Part shown: piece after piece, positions 30,798-39,690 of the stretch
Position numbering within the stretch: the stretch's first letter is position 1
Layout of the letters: each line of letters begins with the position of its first letter
DNA from: Chthoniobacterales bacterium
GTDB lineage: Bacteria; Verrucomicrobiota; Verrucomicrobiia; Chthoniobacterales; UBA10450
DNA length: 64,000 nt
Direction of reading: 5' to 3'
Assembly (NCBI GenBank): GCA_035274845.1
Contig: DATENU010000019.1
Span: 62,001 to 126,000 of the forward strand
Notes under the pieces: model-generated
Told to the model about the DNA's origin: nothing
Database searches by the model: none
Seen by the model: only the letters and a program-made list of their open reading frames with translations
Program-made: the position numbers and the translations under genes

Positions 30798-33356
30798 ATG
30801 AAGAATTTGTCTGTTGTCGCTATCGCGGTCGGGCTGGGAACCCTGGGCATTGCCGCCTCCAGAGCGCTCCTCACCCAAGCCCCGGCAGCTCCCGCCGCCA
30901 TCTCTCAGAATGTGACCCAGTATCATAAAAATCCATCGCGCGACGGATTATTCATTGACCCGTTATTTACGGCGGCGGCGGCGGCGAACCTGGCGAGGGA
31001 TCAGAACTTTGATGGCGCAATTGTGGGCAACGTCTACGCCCAGCCGCTCTATGTCGAAGGCGGGCCGGACGGCCGGGCGAAAGTGATCGCGGTCACGGAA
31101 TCGAATAACGTCTACGCGCTCGATGCGCTCACCGGCGCGATTATCTGGCAGAAGAATGTCGGCGTGCCGGCGTCGGGCATGGGACTTATCTCGCCGGTCG
31201 GCATCACAGGCACACCGGTGATCGACCTGGCCTCGCGCGCGCTCATCTTCGTCGCCGTGGTCAGCGGGCCTAACAACATGATCTATTCCGTGAACGTTGA
31301 TACCGGGTCGGTCAATCCCGGGTTCCCCATCGACGTGAACGCCAGCTTTGCCGACTTCAGCTCTTCGCTTCACATGCAGCGCGGGGCGCTCATGCTCCTC
31401 GGGAACATGGTTTACATTCCCTACGGCGGATATGCGGACCAGGGCAATTATCACGGGCGCGTGCTGGCCGTGTCGCTTGACGGTTCGCAGTTCGGCGAGT
31501 GGGTCACCACTTCGCTTAAGTCAGGAATCTGGACGCCCGGCGGAATTGCGAGCGATGGCATCAACCTTTTCGTCGTCACCGGCAATGCTCCCGGCGGGAC
31601 GACTCCCTGGGGTGGCAGCGAAGCCGTTATTCGTCTTCAGCCGGGACCGGTTTTCAGTGGGTCGACCAACGATTATTGGGCGCCGACAAACTGGCAGTCG
31701 CTCGACAGCGGTGACGTCGATTTGGGCGGGACGAATGCCATCATCCTTGATGTTCCCGGCGCGACCCCTTCCGCGCTGGTGCTCGCGATTGGCAAAGATC
31801 GAAACGGGTACCTGCTTGATCGCGCGAACCTCGGCGGCATCGTTGCGCCAGTAGCGCAAGCGGTCGTCTCCGCCGGACAAGTCATCAATTCGTCGGTGAC
31901 TTATCGGACCAGCCAGGGCACCTTCGTCGCGCTCCGGCCGCCCAATGGGACGCTGACCGCATTTAAGATTACGGCCACAAATCCGCCGACAATCGCCACC
32001 GCGCCCGGATGGCCTGTGACTTCTGCCGGGCGCACATCACCGTTCGTGACCTCTACCGATGGCACGAGCAACGCGATCGTCTGGGCCTATACACACGGCA
32101 CCAACGGGCACTTGTTTGGGTACAACGGCGAGACCGGTGCGACGATTTACGGCGGCGGTAGCGCTGCCGATACAGTGAGCGGGACGCGCACCTTTAACAC
32201 CGGGATCGCCGCGCGCGGCCGAATCTATATTGCGGGCGACAACAAAGTCTACGCGTTCAGCCTGCCCGGCGCGCCCACACCGACTCCCAGCCCGAGCGTT
32301 TCGCCGACAGCGACTCCGACAGCCACGTCGACGCCTACGGCAACGCCGGTCATGACACCGACCGCTACCGCGTCGCCCACACCGGCTGTCACTGCGACCG
32401 CGACGCCGGTGATAACCCCAACCGCTACCCCGATGGTGACGCCTTCTCCAACGCCGGTCATCACCCCAACTGCTACGCCAGTCGTTACGCCAACTGCCAG
32501 TCCGAGCGCGACGGCGACTCCTACACCGGTGACGCCGACGCCAACCCCAACGGTTTCACCCGCAGCACAGCCTCTCAACTTGTCGACTCGAATGCGGGTG
32601 CAGGCCGGGGATAATGTGGGCATCGGCGGGTTCATCATCACCGGGAGCGCTTCCAAACATCTCCTTCTCCGGGCGATCGGCCCGTCTCTGACCGGTTTTG
32701 GTGTCCCCGACGCGTTGGCCGACACCACCCTCGAGCTGCATGGCCTGACCGGCTTTGTCACTATCACGAATGATAACTGGCACGACGACCCGGTTCAGGC
32801 CGCCGCGATTCAGGCTACCGGAATTGCACCGACCAATGACCTCGAGGCCGCGATCGACGTCACCCTGACTCCCGGCGCTTACACCGCCATCATCCGCGGC
32901 AAGAACAACACTTCCGGCGTCGGCCTGATCGAGGTCTACGGCCTGAGCCAAACCGTTCCCGCGAAGCTCGCCAATATCAGCACGCGCGCCTTTGTCGATA
33001 CCGGCAACAACATCGTGATCGCAGGATTTATTCTCGGTGGAAACAGCGGCGGTGACAGGATCGTGGTGCGCGGCATCGGCCCCAGCCTCGGCGCGGTCGG
33101 AGTGACAAACCCGCTGGCCGATCCCACGCTCGAGCTGCGCGACGGCAATGGAGGGCTTCTCCTGGTTAATAACAATTGGCAGGACGATTCCACCCAGGCC
33201 GCCGAGCTTGTCGCGGCCGGCCTGGCGCCGGCAAGTATCTTGGAGTCGGCCATCGCCGCGACGCTGCCCCCGGGTCTCTACACCGCATTGCTCGCTGGAG
33301 TAAACAACACCTCTGGCGTAGGTTTGGTCGAGGTCTACGACCGCGGGGCGCCATAA
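30798..33356 (+). CDS. Secreted PQQ-type beta-propeller protein with Thr-Pro linker and C-terminal tandem module
   Basis: 852 residues. Signal segment, then about 460 residues of propeller-like repeats (VYAQPLYVEGGPDGRAKVIA, NVYALDALTGAIIWQKNVG, IGKDRNGYLLDRANLGG), as in outer-membrane-type PQQ-like proteins. Residues about 490-595 are a low-complexity Thr/Pro linker (TPTATP, VITPTATP units). The last 255 residues or so are the two-repeat module seen in the GDSL hydrolase, beginning LNLSTRMRVQAGDNVGIGGF and ending VGLVEVYDRGAP. The propeller could be catalytic or binding; no quinone ligand set was verified. The following gene has the same linker and module. Confidence 0.8.
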   Translation: MKNLSVVAIAVGLGTLGIAASRALLTQAPAAPAAISQNVTQYHKNPSRDGLFIDPLFTAAAAANLARDQNFDGAIVGNVYAQPLYVEGGPDGRAKVIAVTESNNVYALDALTGAIIWQKNVGVPASGMGLISPVGITGTPVIDLASRALIFVAVVSGPNNMIYSVNVDTGSVNPGFPIDVNASFADFSSSLHMQRGALMLLGNMVYIPYGGYADQGNYHGRVLAVSLDGSQFGEWVTTSLKSGIWTPGGIASDGINLFVVTGNAPGGTTPWGGSEAVIRLQPGPVFSGSTNDYWAPTNWQSLDSGDVDLGGTNAIILDVPGATPSALVLAIGKDRNGYLLDRANLGGIVAPVAQAVVSAGQVINSSVTYRTSQGTFVALRPPNGTLTAFKITATNPPTIATAPGWPVTSAGRTSPFVTSTDGTSNAIVWAYTHGTNGHLFGYNGETGATIYGGGSAADTVSGTRTFNTGIAARGRIYIAGDNKVYAFSLPGAPTPTPSPSVSPTATPTATSTPTATPVMTPTATASPTPAVTATATPVITPTATPMVTPSPTPVITPTATPVVTPTASPSATATPTPVTPTPTPTVSPAAQPLNLSTRMRVQAGDNVGIGGFIITGSASKHLLLRAIGPSLTGFGVPDALADTTLELHGLTGFVTITNDNWHDDPVQAAAIQATGIAPTNDLEAAIDVTLTPGAYTAIIRGKNNTSGVGLIEVYGLSQTVPAKLANISTRAFVDTGNNIVIAGFILGGNSGGDRIVVRGIGPSLGAVGVTNPLADPTLELRDGNGGLLLVNNNWQDDSTQAAELVAAGLAPASILESAIAATLPPGLYTALLAGVNNTSGVGLVEVYDRGAP

Positions 33357-33406
33357 GGAATACGATCTGAGGATCGGAACGGATGATCCCCTCAGGAGAA
33401 TCCAAA

Positions 33407-36295
33407 ATGAAAAACCATCGTCAGACGAAGAAATCATCAGCGCGTGCGAGGCGCGTTTTTGGCGCTTTTTGCGCGTTGGCGGCAGTCACCCTGGCCGGCC
33501 TCGCCTTGGCGGCCGACTCTGAGACTCGCGCCACCACCTCTATCCATTCCCAACCGGGAAGCGGCCCGAATCCATTGGCCGAGAAATACAAGACGCTCGT
33601 CCTGCGCGTCTACTTCCGCGATCGCGACGAACGCGACCGGTTGGCCCAGGAACTCAACCCCGAAGAAGTGCCCACCACGGGCGGTTATCTCACGGTAATC
33701 GGTGATCGCGACCAATACTATGGCCTGACGTCGCGCGGCCTCCGGGTGGAGATAGAGGAGAACGGCAGTCGAAACCTGAGCGATCCCCAGCTCATGCTCG
33801 ACACTTTCTACAACGGCTACAAGTCGGTGGAAGAAATTTACACCTTCCTCGACCAGAAGGTCGCGCAGTTTCCCAGTCTGGTGGAGAAAATCGATATTGG
33901 CGATTCCTGGTGCAAGCTCCATCCAGGCTCGTGCACCCTGCCGAGCCCGTGGAACGGTTACGACCTGTTTGTGCTCCACATCACGAACCGCAACATCCCA
34001 GGCCCCAAACCCGTTGTCTGGATCGACGGCGATATTCACGCCCGGGAAATCGCTACGCCGGAAGTTGTGATGCGGTTGATCGACTACCTGCTCAATAACT
34101 ACAACACCAATGCCGACGCCCATTGGCTTGTGGACCATCACGACATCTGGCTGATGCCTGAAGTGAACCCCGATGGCCACCACATCGTCGAGGCGGGCGG
34201 CGGCGGCAACAGCCCGTACATGTACCGCAAGAACGGTGACAACGTCGGAGGCGGGACTTGCGCCTGGCCGCCCTCTCCCACGAATCACTTCGGCGTCGAT
34301 GCCAACCGCAATTTTCCTTTCCACTGGGGCTGCTGTGGCGGCTCGAGCACTTCCGTGTGCGAGCAGACCTATCGAGGAACGTCGTCGGGTTCGGAGCCGG
34401 AAGACATGGCGATCGTGAACAAGCTTCGCACCCTCGTGCCCGACCAGCGCGGCCCCGGCGATACCGACGCGGCGCCGATCACGGCCATGGGCGTTTACCA
34501 GAACATCCACACCGTTGTACCCGTGAACCTCTATCCGTGGGGCTGGACACTTAACCAGATGCCGAACTACGCGGAGACGCGCAATATCGCCGCTCACATG
34601 GCCGCCACGAACGCGGGCGGGAATGGTTATCCCTATGGCGGGATCCAGGAACAGTTGTACCCGGTAGATGGTGGCTCGATTGACTGGGCCTACGGTGAGC
34701 TGGGCATGGCATCCTTCTCCACCGAGTTGAGCGGCCAGGACTTCCTTCCCTCCTTCTCGTGCATAGATAATCCTGGCTGCGGCTCGTCACAGGGTATCTG
34801 GCCTGAGAACCGGGGAATGCTTCTTTACCTGGCGAAGATCGCGCGCACGCCTTATCTGACTTCGCACGGACCAGACGCCAATACGGTTGCCACTAACCCG
34901 GCATCAGTGGCGCCCGGCGTGCCCTCACAGCTCACTGCCAGCATTACCTTTGCCTGGTCAAACAACGCCTTCAGCCAGAACGTGGGCGCGGCGGAATATT
35001 ACATTGACACGCCTCCCTGGGCCGGCGGCACGGCTATTCCAATGAGCGGCTCGTTCACGTCGCCAACCGCGGCCGTCAACGCAACCATCAACACCGGCAG
35101 CCTGTCGGCCGGCCGCCACGTTATCTTTGTGCGCGGGCGCGGCGTGAACAACGTCCAGGGCTTTGAGACGTGGGGGCCGATCACGGCGGCATTCCTGGAT
35201 GTGACCGGAGGTCCAACTCCAACCCCAACCCCAACGGCAACTCCGGTGGTAACGCCGACACCTTCAGCGTCGCCCACGCCGGTCATCACGCCGACGATAA
35301 CTCCAACCGCCACCCCGGTGGTGACACCTTCTCCAACGCCGGTCGTAACTCCGACGGCTACCGCGACTGCGACCCCGGTCATTACCCCGACCGCCACTCC
35401 GATTACAACTCCAACCGCTACGCCGATCGTCACGCCAACTGCCACCGCTAGCTCGACGCCGACTCCCACACCTGTGACGCCGACGCCAACCCCAACCGCG
35501 ACGGCTTCACCGGCATCCCAGCCGCTTAACTTATCGACTCGGATGCGTGTGCAAGCCGGGGATAATGCTGGCATCGGCGGTTTCATCATCACGGGAAGCG
35601 TTCCCAAACACATCCTGCTCCGCGCCATCGGTCCCTCCCTGACCGGTGCCGGCGTCCCCGACGCATTGGCCGATCCAACCCTCGAACTCCACGGCCCTTC
35701 CGGTTTCGTTACGATCGCCGATGATAACTGGCACGACGACCCGGCCCAGGCCGCCGCGATCCAAGCAACTGGTCTTGCGCCCAGCAATGACCTCGAGGCC
35801 GCGATCGACATCACACTCGATCCCGGCTCTTACACCGCCATCATTCGCGGCAAGAACAACACCGCCGACGTCGGCCTGATCGAGGTCTACGACCTGAGCC
35901 CGGCCGTTCCGGCCAGGCTGGCCAACATCAGCACGCGCGCTTTTGTGGACACGGGGGACAATGTCGTGATCGCCGGGTTCATTCTCGGAGGCAATAACAG
36001 TGATGGCCAGATTCTCATTCGTGGAATCGGGCCGAGCCTGGCTGGGTTTGGTGTGACTAATGCGCTGGCCGATCCGACGCTTGAGCTACGTGACAATAAT
36101 GGAACGCTGCTCGCGTCGAATAATGACTGGCAGCAAAGCATGCAACCGCTGCCGCCCCCCGGGCTGCGGCCCACAAACAATTTGGAGTCGGCCATAATGG
36201 CGACGCTGCCGCCGGGCATGTATACTGCCTTGCTCGCCGGAGTGAATACAACCGGCGTCGGCCTGGTCGAGGTTTACGACCGTGGGGCACAGTAG
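33407..36295 (+). CDS. Secreted M14 zinc carboxypeptidase with Thr-Pro linker and C-terminal tandem module
   Basis: 962 residues from ATG 33407, preceded by CAGGAGAATCC (good Shine-Dalgarno); an ATG at 33383 is less well placed. After the signal peptide a propeptide-like region leads to the M14 domain: GDIHAREIATPE (His and Glu zinc ligands), VNPDGHHIVE, GVDANRNFPFHWGC and SFSTELSGQDF with the catalytic Glu. A beta domain follows, then a low-complexity Thr/Pro linker (about 605-705) and the two-repeat module to the end (VGLVEVYDRGAQ). It would trim peptides outside the cell. Linker and module closely match the upstream gene, also at DNA level. Confidence 0.9.
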   Translation: MKNHRQTKKSSARARRVFGAFCALAAVTLAGLALAADSETRATTSIHSQPGSGPNPLAEKYKTLVLRVYFRDRDERDRLAQELNPEEVPTTGGYLTVIGDRDQYYGLTSRGLRVEIEENGSRNLSDPQLMLDTFYNGYKSVEEIYTFLDQKVAQFPSLVEKIDIGDSWCKLHPGSCTLPSPWNGYDLFVLHITNRNIPGPKPVVWIDGDIHAREIATPEVVMRLIDYLLNNYNTNADAHWLVDHHDIWLMPEVNPDGHHIVEAGGGGNSPYMYRKNGDNVGGGTCAWPPSPTNHFGVDANRNFPFHWGCCGGSSTSVCEQTYRGTSSGSEPEDMAIVNKLRTLVPDQRGPGDTDAAPITAMGVYQNIHTVVPVNLYPWGWTLNQMPNYAETRNIAAHMAATNAGGNGYPYGGIQEQLYPVDGGSIDWAYGELGMASFSTELSGQDFLPSFSCIDNPGCGSSQGIWPENRGMLLYLAKIARTPYLTSHGPDANTVATNPASVAPGVPSQLTASITFAWSNNAFSQNVGAAEYYIDTPPWAGGTAIPMSGSFTSPTAAVNATINTGSLSAGRHVIFVRGRGVNNVQGFETWGPITAAFLDVTGGPTPTPTPTATPVVTPTPSASPTPVITPTITPTATPVVTPSPTPVVTPTATATATPVITPTATPITTPTATPIVTPTATASSTPTPTPVTPTPTPTATASPASQPLNLSTRMRVQAGDNAGIGGFIITGSVPKHILLRAIGPSLTGAGVPDALADPTLELHGPSGFVTIADDNWHDDPAQAAAIQATGLAPSNDLEAAIDITLDPGSYTAIIRGKNNTADVGLIEVYDLSPAVPARLANISTRAFVDTGDNVVIAGFILGGNNSDGQILIRGIGPSLAGFGVTNALADPTLELRDNNGTLLASNNDWQQSMQPLPPPGLRPTNNLESAIMATLPPGMYTALLAGVNTTGVGLVEVYDRGAQ

Positions 36296-36366
36296 CCGCC
36301 TGAGCCGCCGCTAACGGCGGATTCCAAATCCCGGGTTCCAAGCTCCAAAAGGCTCCAGGACTGCGT

Positions 36367-37008
36367 TTATTCTCCCCGAAACACCGTAATGCCGTCCGAG
36401 AATGAAAGGGTCTGGTGGTAAAAGGGGGGTCGTAGCTCGGAACGGCCGACATGAACGCCCCAATGACCTGGCAATGCTCCGCCCCACGAAAACTCGACCT
36501 CGGGCGGCCGCACAAAAATCACGCAGGTATCTCCATCCATGTGGACAAACGAATGCGCACGGATCGCATCCCATGCTCGGCGGCTTTGTTCGGCTTTTTC
36601 TGGCGGCGGACGCAAACCCTTTCGCGGTCCGTAGATCGAACCTCCGTCGGGCATAAGCGAGAGACACGTCTGCGCGACTGACTGAATCTCGGCTGGACTG
36701 GATGACACATGCAGGCGGGTGGCGAACCCGAGCAGGAACATCGGCCGCCCAGCCAGCAACGACGAAACCAGCCAGCATGTAACGATCGTCAGTGCGAGAA
36801 TCACCGCACACTCAATGCGCCGCCAAAACAGGGCGACGATTACCGCCGCGCCCGTCGCGAATGCGCTCCATGCGAATGGAAAGCAGGCTGCCCGGAGAAA
36901 ACCTATCGGGACCGGAAACGAATTGAAACCAGCCACGAACTCCACCGCATCCGAGCCGAGAACAGCAGCGATTACTGCGAACGCTGCAATTATGGTGATG
37001 GATTTCAC
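36367..37008 (-). CDS. Membrane-associated hypothetical protein
   Basis: 213 residues. Three hydrophobic segments in the first 95 residues (about 4-28, 37-62, 66-90) are followed by a soluble C-terminal domain with QTCLSLMPDGGSIYGPRKG and HMDGDTCVIFVRPPEVEFSW. No family recognised. It is isolated between the carboxypeptidase gene and the divergent ars operon. Confidence 0.5.
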   Translation of the reverse strand: MKSITIIAAFAVIAAVLGSDAVEFVAGFNSFPVPIGFLRAACFPFAWSAFATGAAVIVALFWRRIECAVILALTIVTCWLVSSLLAGRPMFLLGFATRLHVSSSPAEIQSVAQTCLSLMPDGGSIYGPRKGLRPPPEKAEQSRRAWDAIRAHSFVHMDGDTCVIFVRPPEVEFSWGGALPGHWGVHVGRSELRPPFYHQTLSFSDGITVFRGE

Positions 37009-37104
37009 GATCTAAAGAGGAACAAGGAATTTGGGATTAGGCGGGATGATGCCACACCGGCCATCGATGGAAATCCTCAACCTCTTCAATTCCCCGCAGC
37101 TTGC

Positions 37105-37133
37105 TTGACTATATTCCTGTATCGGAATATAGA
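37105..37133 (+). promoter_or_regulatory. Promoter with ArsR-type palindromic operator
   Basis: A perfect inverted repeat CTATATTCC (37109-37117), six-base spacer, GGAATATAG (37124-37132). It lies across a promoter-like TTGACT (37105-37110), 17 bases, TATAGA (37128-37133), eight bases before the first gene of the ars operon. AT-rich imperfect palindromes overlapping the promoter are the usual ArsR-family target, so the downstream ArsR probably represses from here. Confidence 0.75.
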
Positions 37134-37140
37134 TCGGGCT

Positions 37141-37602
37141 ATGAAACTGGCCGCCCTTCGCGAAATCCTTGGACGACATCCAAAAAATTTCCTCCGCTTT
37201 TTGTTGCCAGACGGGGACGCTATCCCGCTTCACGCACACGTCACCGAAGTCGGACACGTCGTGAAAAGCTACATCGATTGCGGCGGGCTCACGGGCCGGT
37301 CCGAGTCAGTGGTTCTTCAAACGCACGTGGGGGAGGATGTCGATCATCGATTGCGCGCGGATCGGTTCGCAAAAATTCTCCAGCTCGGCAAACGCGTCCT
37401 GCCGCACGACCGGCTGGAAGTGGAGGTGGAATACGACTGCTGCGTCGTGGCGCAATATCCGGTGTTGGCAGTCGAGCCCGCCGGTGAGTATCTCGACGTC
37501 ACGCTCGGCAAGCGCCGCACCCGATGCCTCGCCCAGGAGCGTAAAAAGGCCATCTCCAATGAGAATTGCTGCGCTCCGGCGACAGCCACTTGCTGCGCCT
37601 GA
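37141..37602 (+). CDS. DUF6428-family protein, first gene of the ars operon
   Basis: 153 residues from ATG 37141. The pattern MKLAALREILGRHP, FLLPDGDAIPLHAHVTEVGH, SYIDCGGLTGRSESVVLQTH, DHRLRADRFAKILQLG and LEVEVEYDCC matches DUF6428, a family commonly found beside arsR genes. The C-terminus adds a Cys-rich tail (ENCCAPATATCCA) that could bind arsenite or another thiophilic metal. Function otherwise unknown. The stop is one base before the arsR ATG, so they are co-translated or at least co-transcribed. Confidence 0.82.
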   Translation: MKLAALREILGRHPKNFLRFLLPDGDAIPLHAHVTEVGHVVKSYIDCGGLTGRSESVVLQTHVGEDVDHRLRADRFAKILQLGKRVLPHDRLEVEVEYDCCVVAQYPVLAVEPAGEYLDVTLGKRRTRCLAQERKKAISNENCCAPATATCCA

Positions 37603-37603
37603 C

Positions 37604-37978
37604 ATGGACCTCGTCCAAATCTACCAATGCTTCTGCGACCGGACGCGGTTGCGGATTCTGCATCTCTTGCGCCAGTCGCCGCTGTGCGTCTGTCATTTCC
37701 AGGAAATCCTCGATGAACCGCAGGTGAAGATCTCGAAGCACCTCGCCTATTTGCGCGAGCGCGGCATGGTCGTGGCCGAGCGCGACCAGAACTGGATGAT
37801 TTATTCCTTGCCGAAAACCCCGGCGCCTGAGCTGGAGGCGAATCTCAAATGCCTTCAGGATTGTGTGCAGACCGACAAAGTATTTGCGCGCGACCTGAAG
37901 AACCTCACCGCTCTGAAAAAGGAGTGCTGCGAGCCGAGATCTCTCTTCCAATCTGCCAGCGCCGCCCGCTCTCCATGA
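37604..37978 (+). CDS. arsR: ArsR-family transcriptional repressor
   Basis: 124 residues from ATG 37604. The HTH shows as YQCFCDRTRLRILHLLRQSP, LCVCHFQEILDEPQVKISKH, LAYLRERGMVVAERDQNWM. The Cys-Val-Cys of LCVCHFQ at the start of the recognition region is the classic arsenite-sensing motif, with further cysteines at the C-terminus (KKECCEP). Binding of As(III) or Sb(III) would release the operator at 37109-37132. It ends in an ATGA overlap with arsC. Confidence 0.92.
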   Translation: MDLVQIYQCFCDRTRLRILHLLRQSPLCVCHFQEILDEPQVKISKHLAYLRERGMVVAERDQNWMIYSLPKTPAPELEANLKCLQDCVQTDKVFARDLKNLTALKKECCEPRSLFQSASAARSP

Positions 37979-38424
37979 AACAAAAAATTCTCTTTATCTG
38001 TGTCCACAACAGCGCTCGCAGCCAGATGGCCGAAGCGTGGCTCAATCATCTTTGCGGCGAATTCTTCACGGCTGAGAGCGCGGGGCTTGAAGCCGGCACG
38101 ATCAATCCGCTGGTCATCGAGGCGATGCAGGAAGCCAAAATCGATCTTTCCGGCAAGCGGACCCAGGAGGTTTTTGAGGTATGGAAGTCAGGCAGGATAT
38201 TTCAATACGTGGTGACTGTTTGCAGCGAAGCGGAAGCCGAGGGCTGTCCGATCTTCCCCGGAATCACCACCCGCCTGCACTGGCCATTTCCTGATCCTTC
38301 CAAACTCACGGGCACCGACGCGGAAAAGTTGGCCGCGATCAGAAAAATTCGGGACGAGATTCGCTCGAAGATTGAAGTCTGGTGCGAAGAGAAGTGTCCG
38401 AAGGCTCTGGCCCCCGCGCCATGA
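37975..38424 (+). CDS. arsC: Arsenate reductase, low-molecular-weight phosphatase fold
   Basis: 149 residues. The phosphate-binding loop ILFICVHNSARSQMAEAW (C-x5-R) holds the nucleophilic Cys near residue 9. TVCSEAEAEGCPIFPG holds the two further cysteines of the thioredoxin-linked reaction, and HWPFPDPSK the Asp-Pro acid. The enzyme reduces As(V) to As(III) in the cytoplasm. It overlaps arsR by four bases and the aquaporin gene by four bases, so the three are translationally coupled. Confidence 0.93.
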   Translation: MKQKILFICVHNSARSQMAEAWLNHLCGEFFTAESAGLEAGTINPLVIEAMQEAKIDLSGKRTQEVFEVWKSGRIFQYVVTVCSEAEAEGCPIFPGITTRLHWPFPDPSKLTGTDAEKLAAIRKIRDEIRSKIEVWCEEKCPKALAPAP

Positions 38425-39110
38425 CAGAAGCGGGGCTATTGAAGAAATGTGCGGCCGAAGCGATCGGCACGTTCGCCCTGGTTTTCGCCGGCACCGGCGC
38501 AATCATCATAAATCAGGTATCGGACGGCGCGATTACGCACGTCGGCATCGCACTCACTTTCGGCCTGGTGGTCCTCGCGATGATCTACACGCTGGGCGAC
38601 ATTTCCGGGGCGCACATTAACCCGGCCGTGACGCTCGGTTTTTGGTTCGCCCGTCGATTGCCCGGCCGAACCGTGCCGCCTTATGTCGCCAGCCAAGGCG
38701 CCGGCGCATTGGTTGCCAGCGGCCTGATGCGTGTTCTTTTTCCAGCGAGCGCGCTGCTCGGCGCCACCCGGCCAGCGGGCGCGGAATGGCAGTCGTTCAT
38801 TCTCGAGGTCCTTCTCGCGGCCCTGTTGATGTTTGTCATCCTTGGCGTTTCCACTGGCGCGCGGGAGAAGGGAATTACGGCGGGGATTGTGGTTGGTTCC
38901 GTGATCGCTCTGGAAGCAATGTTCGCCGGCCCCATTTCCGGCGCATCGATGAATCCTGCTCGCTCGCTTGGTCCCGCGGTTGTTTCGGGGCAGCTTACGT
39001 CTCTCTGGATTTATCTTCTCGCTCCGGTGATCGGCGCCGCCATTGGCGTGGCGGGTTGCTGTTGTGTTCGCGAGCCAGGCTGCTGCGCCCGCGTTGCCCC
39101 AACCGAGTAG
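38421..39110 (+). CDS. Aquaporin-family channel in the ars operon (AqpS-like)
   Basis: 229 residues, six membrane segments and the two half-helix motifs SGAHINPAVTLG and SGASMNPARSLG of MIP channels. The start overlaps the arsC stop (ATGA). In Sinorhizobium an aquaglyceroporin (AqpS) in the ars operon lets arsenite made by ArsC flow out passively; the same job is inferred here, as no ArsB/Acr3 pump is visible. The C-terminus ends with a Cys-rich run (GCCCVREPGCCARV), unusual for the family and possibly metal-binding. Confidence 0.88.
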   Translation: MTEAGLLKKCAAEAIGTFALVFAGTGAIIINQVSDGAITHVGIALTFGLVVLAMIYTLGDISGAHINPAVTLGFWFARRLPGRTVPPYVASQGAGALVASGLMRVLFPASALLGATRPAGAEWQSFILEVLLAALLMFVILGVSTGAREKGITAGIVVGSVIALEAMFAGPISGASMNPARSLGPAVVSGQLTSLWIYLLAPVIGAAIGVAGCCCVREPGCCARVAPTE

Positions 39111-39151
39111 TGGAGATTTGAGATTTCGCGGGATGGCCCTAGGTTCGATCC

Positions 39152-39343
39152 ATGAAACGTTTGTTCCTTGGCGCAGCCGCAGCCACTCTTCTGGTGGCTT
39201 CCGCATTTGGAGCCAAACTCGTCTGTAAAGATACCGGCAAAGAATCCGCAGCGAAATGCTGCTGCACGGTCAAAGCCGGAAAGTTCGTGTGCTCGTTTAG
39301 CAAAAAGACACACGACAAATGCTGCTGCGAAGCAAAATCATAA
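39152..39343 (+). CDS. Tiny exported Cys-rich protein downstream of the ars genes
   Basis: 63 residues. A signal peptide (RLFLGAAAATLLVASAFGA) leaves a mature peptide of about 43 residues with eight cysteines: VCKDTGKES, AKCCCTVKAGKFVC and DKCCCEAKS. Lysine-rich spacing resembles metallothionein-like or metal-buffering peptides. Position 41 bases after the aquaporin gene suggests the same operon. A periplasmic trap for arsenite or a thiophilic metal is plausible but unproven. It overlaps the next gene's open frame by 25 bases. Confidence 0.65.
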   Translation: MKRLFLGAAAATLLVASAFGAKLVCKDTGKESAAKCCCTVKAGKFVCSFSKKTHDKCCCEAKS

Positions 39344-39624
39344 CGCCGCAATTATTGACAAGGCAAGAAGAGGGCCGCCTGGTTCTCCGTTCGGTCATCA
39401 CCTGTCCACATTGCGGTCACCGCGCGGAGGAAGAGATGCCGACGAATGCCTGTTTGTTCTTCTATGATTGCCTCGCCTGTCACGCGCGGTTGAAGCCGAA
39501 AGCGGGAGACTGCTGCGTTTTTTGTAGCTACGGCTCCGTCCTTTGTCCGCCGGCCGGGATGAGTCAGGTGGGATGTTCAAGTCCAGGCCGGAGTTTCAAA
39601 ACAGCGACAATCGACGGGGCATAG
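39319..39624 (+). CDS. GDCCVxC-domain protein
   Basis: 101 residues from ATG 39319; a TTG at 39355 would give 89 residues closer to the family length. A zinc-ribbon-like start VLRSVITCPHCGHRAEEEMP, then FFYDCLACHARLKPKAGDCC and VFCSYGSVLCPP, the defining GDCCVFCSYG block. Members often sit in mercury or arsenic resistance neighbourhoods and are thought to bind metal. Its place after the ars genes fits. The last 20 residues look non-conserved. Confidence 0.78.
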   Translation: MLLRSKIITPQLLTRQEEGRLVLRSVITCPHCGHRAEEEMPTNACLFFYDCLACHARLKPKAGDCCVFCSYGSVLCPPAGMSQVGCSSPGRSFKTATIDGA

Positions 39625-39690
39625 TTTCAAAAGAATCGCTGTTTTGCTCCGGTAGCCACTGACGGCACTGGTTGGAGGAGAAACCGTAAA

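Noticed and set aside
32270-35520. Periodic Thr-Pro coding DNA as a CRISPR-like array
   Set aside because: The periodicity is in-frame low-complexity coding sequence without unique spacers; no CRISPR array was seen anywhere in the window.
36709-37140. A + strand frame running into the DUF6428 gene from 36709
   Set aside because: It is antisense to the membrane protein at 36367-37008 and crosses the ars promoter and operator; DUF6428 homology starts at ATG 37141.
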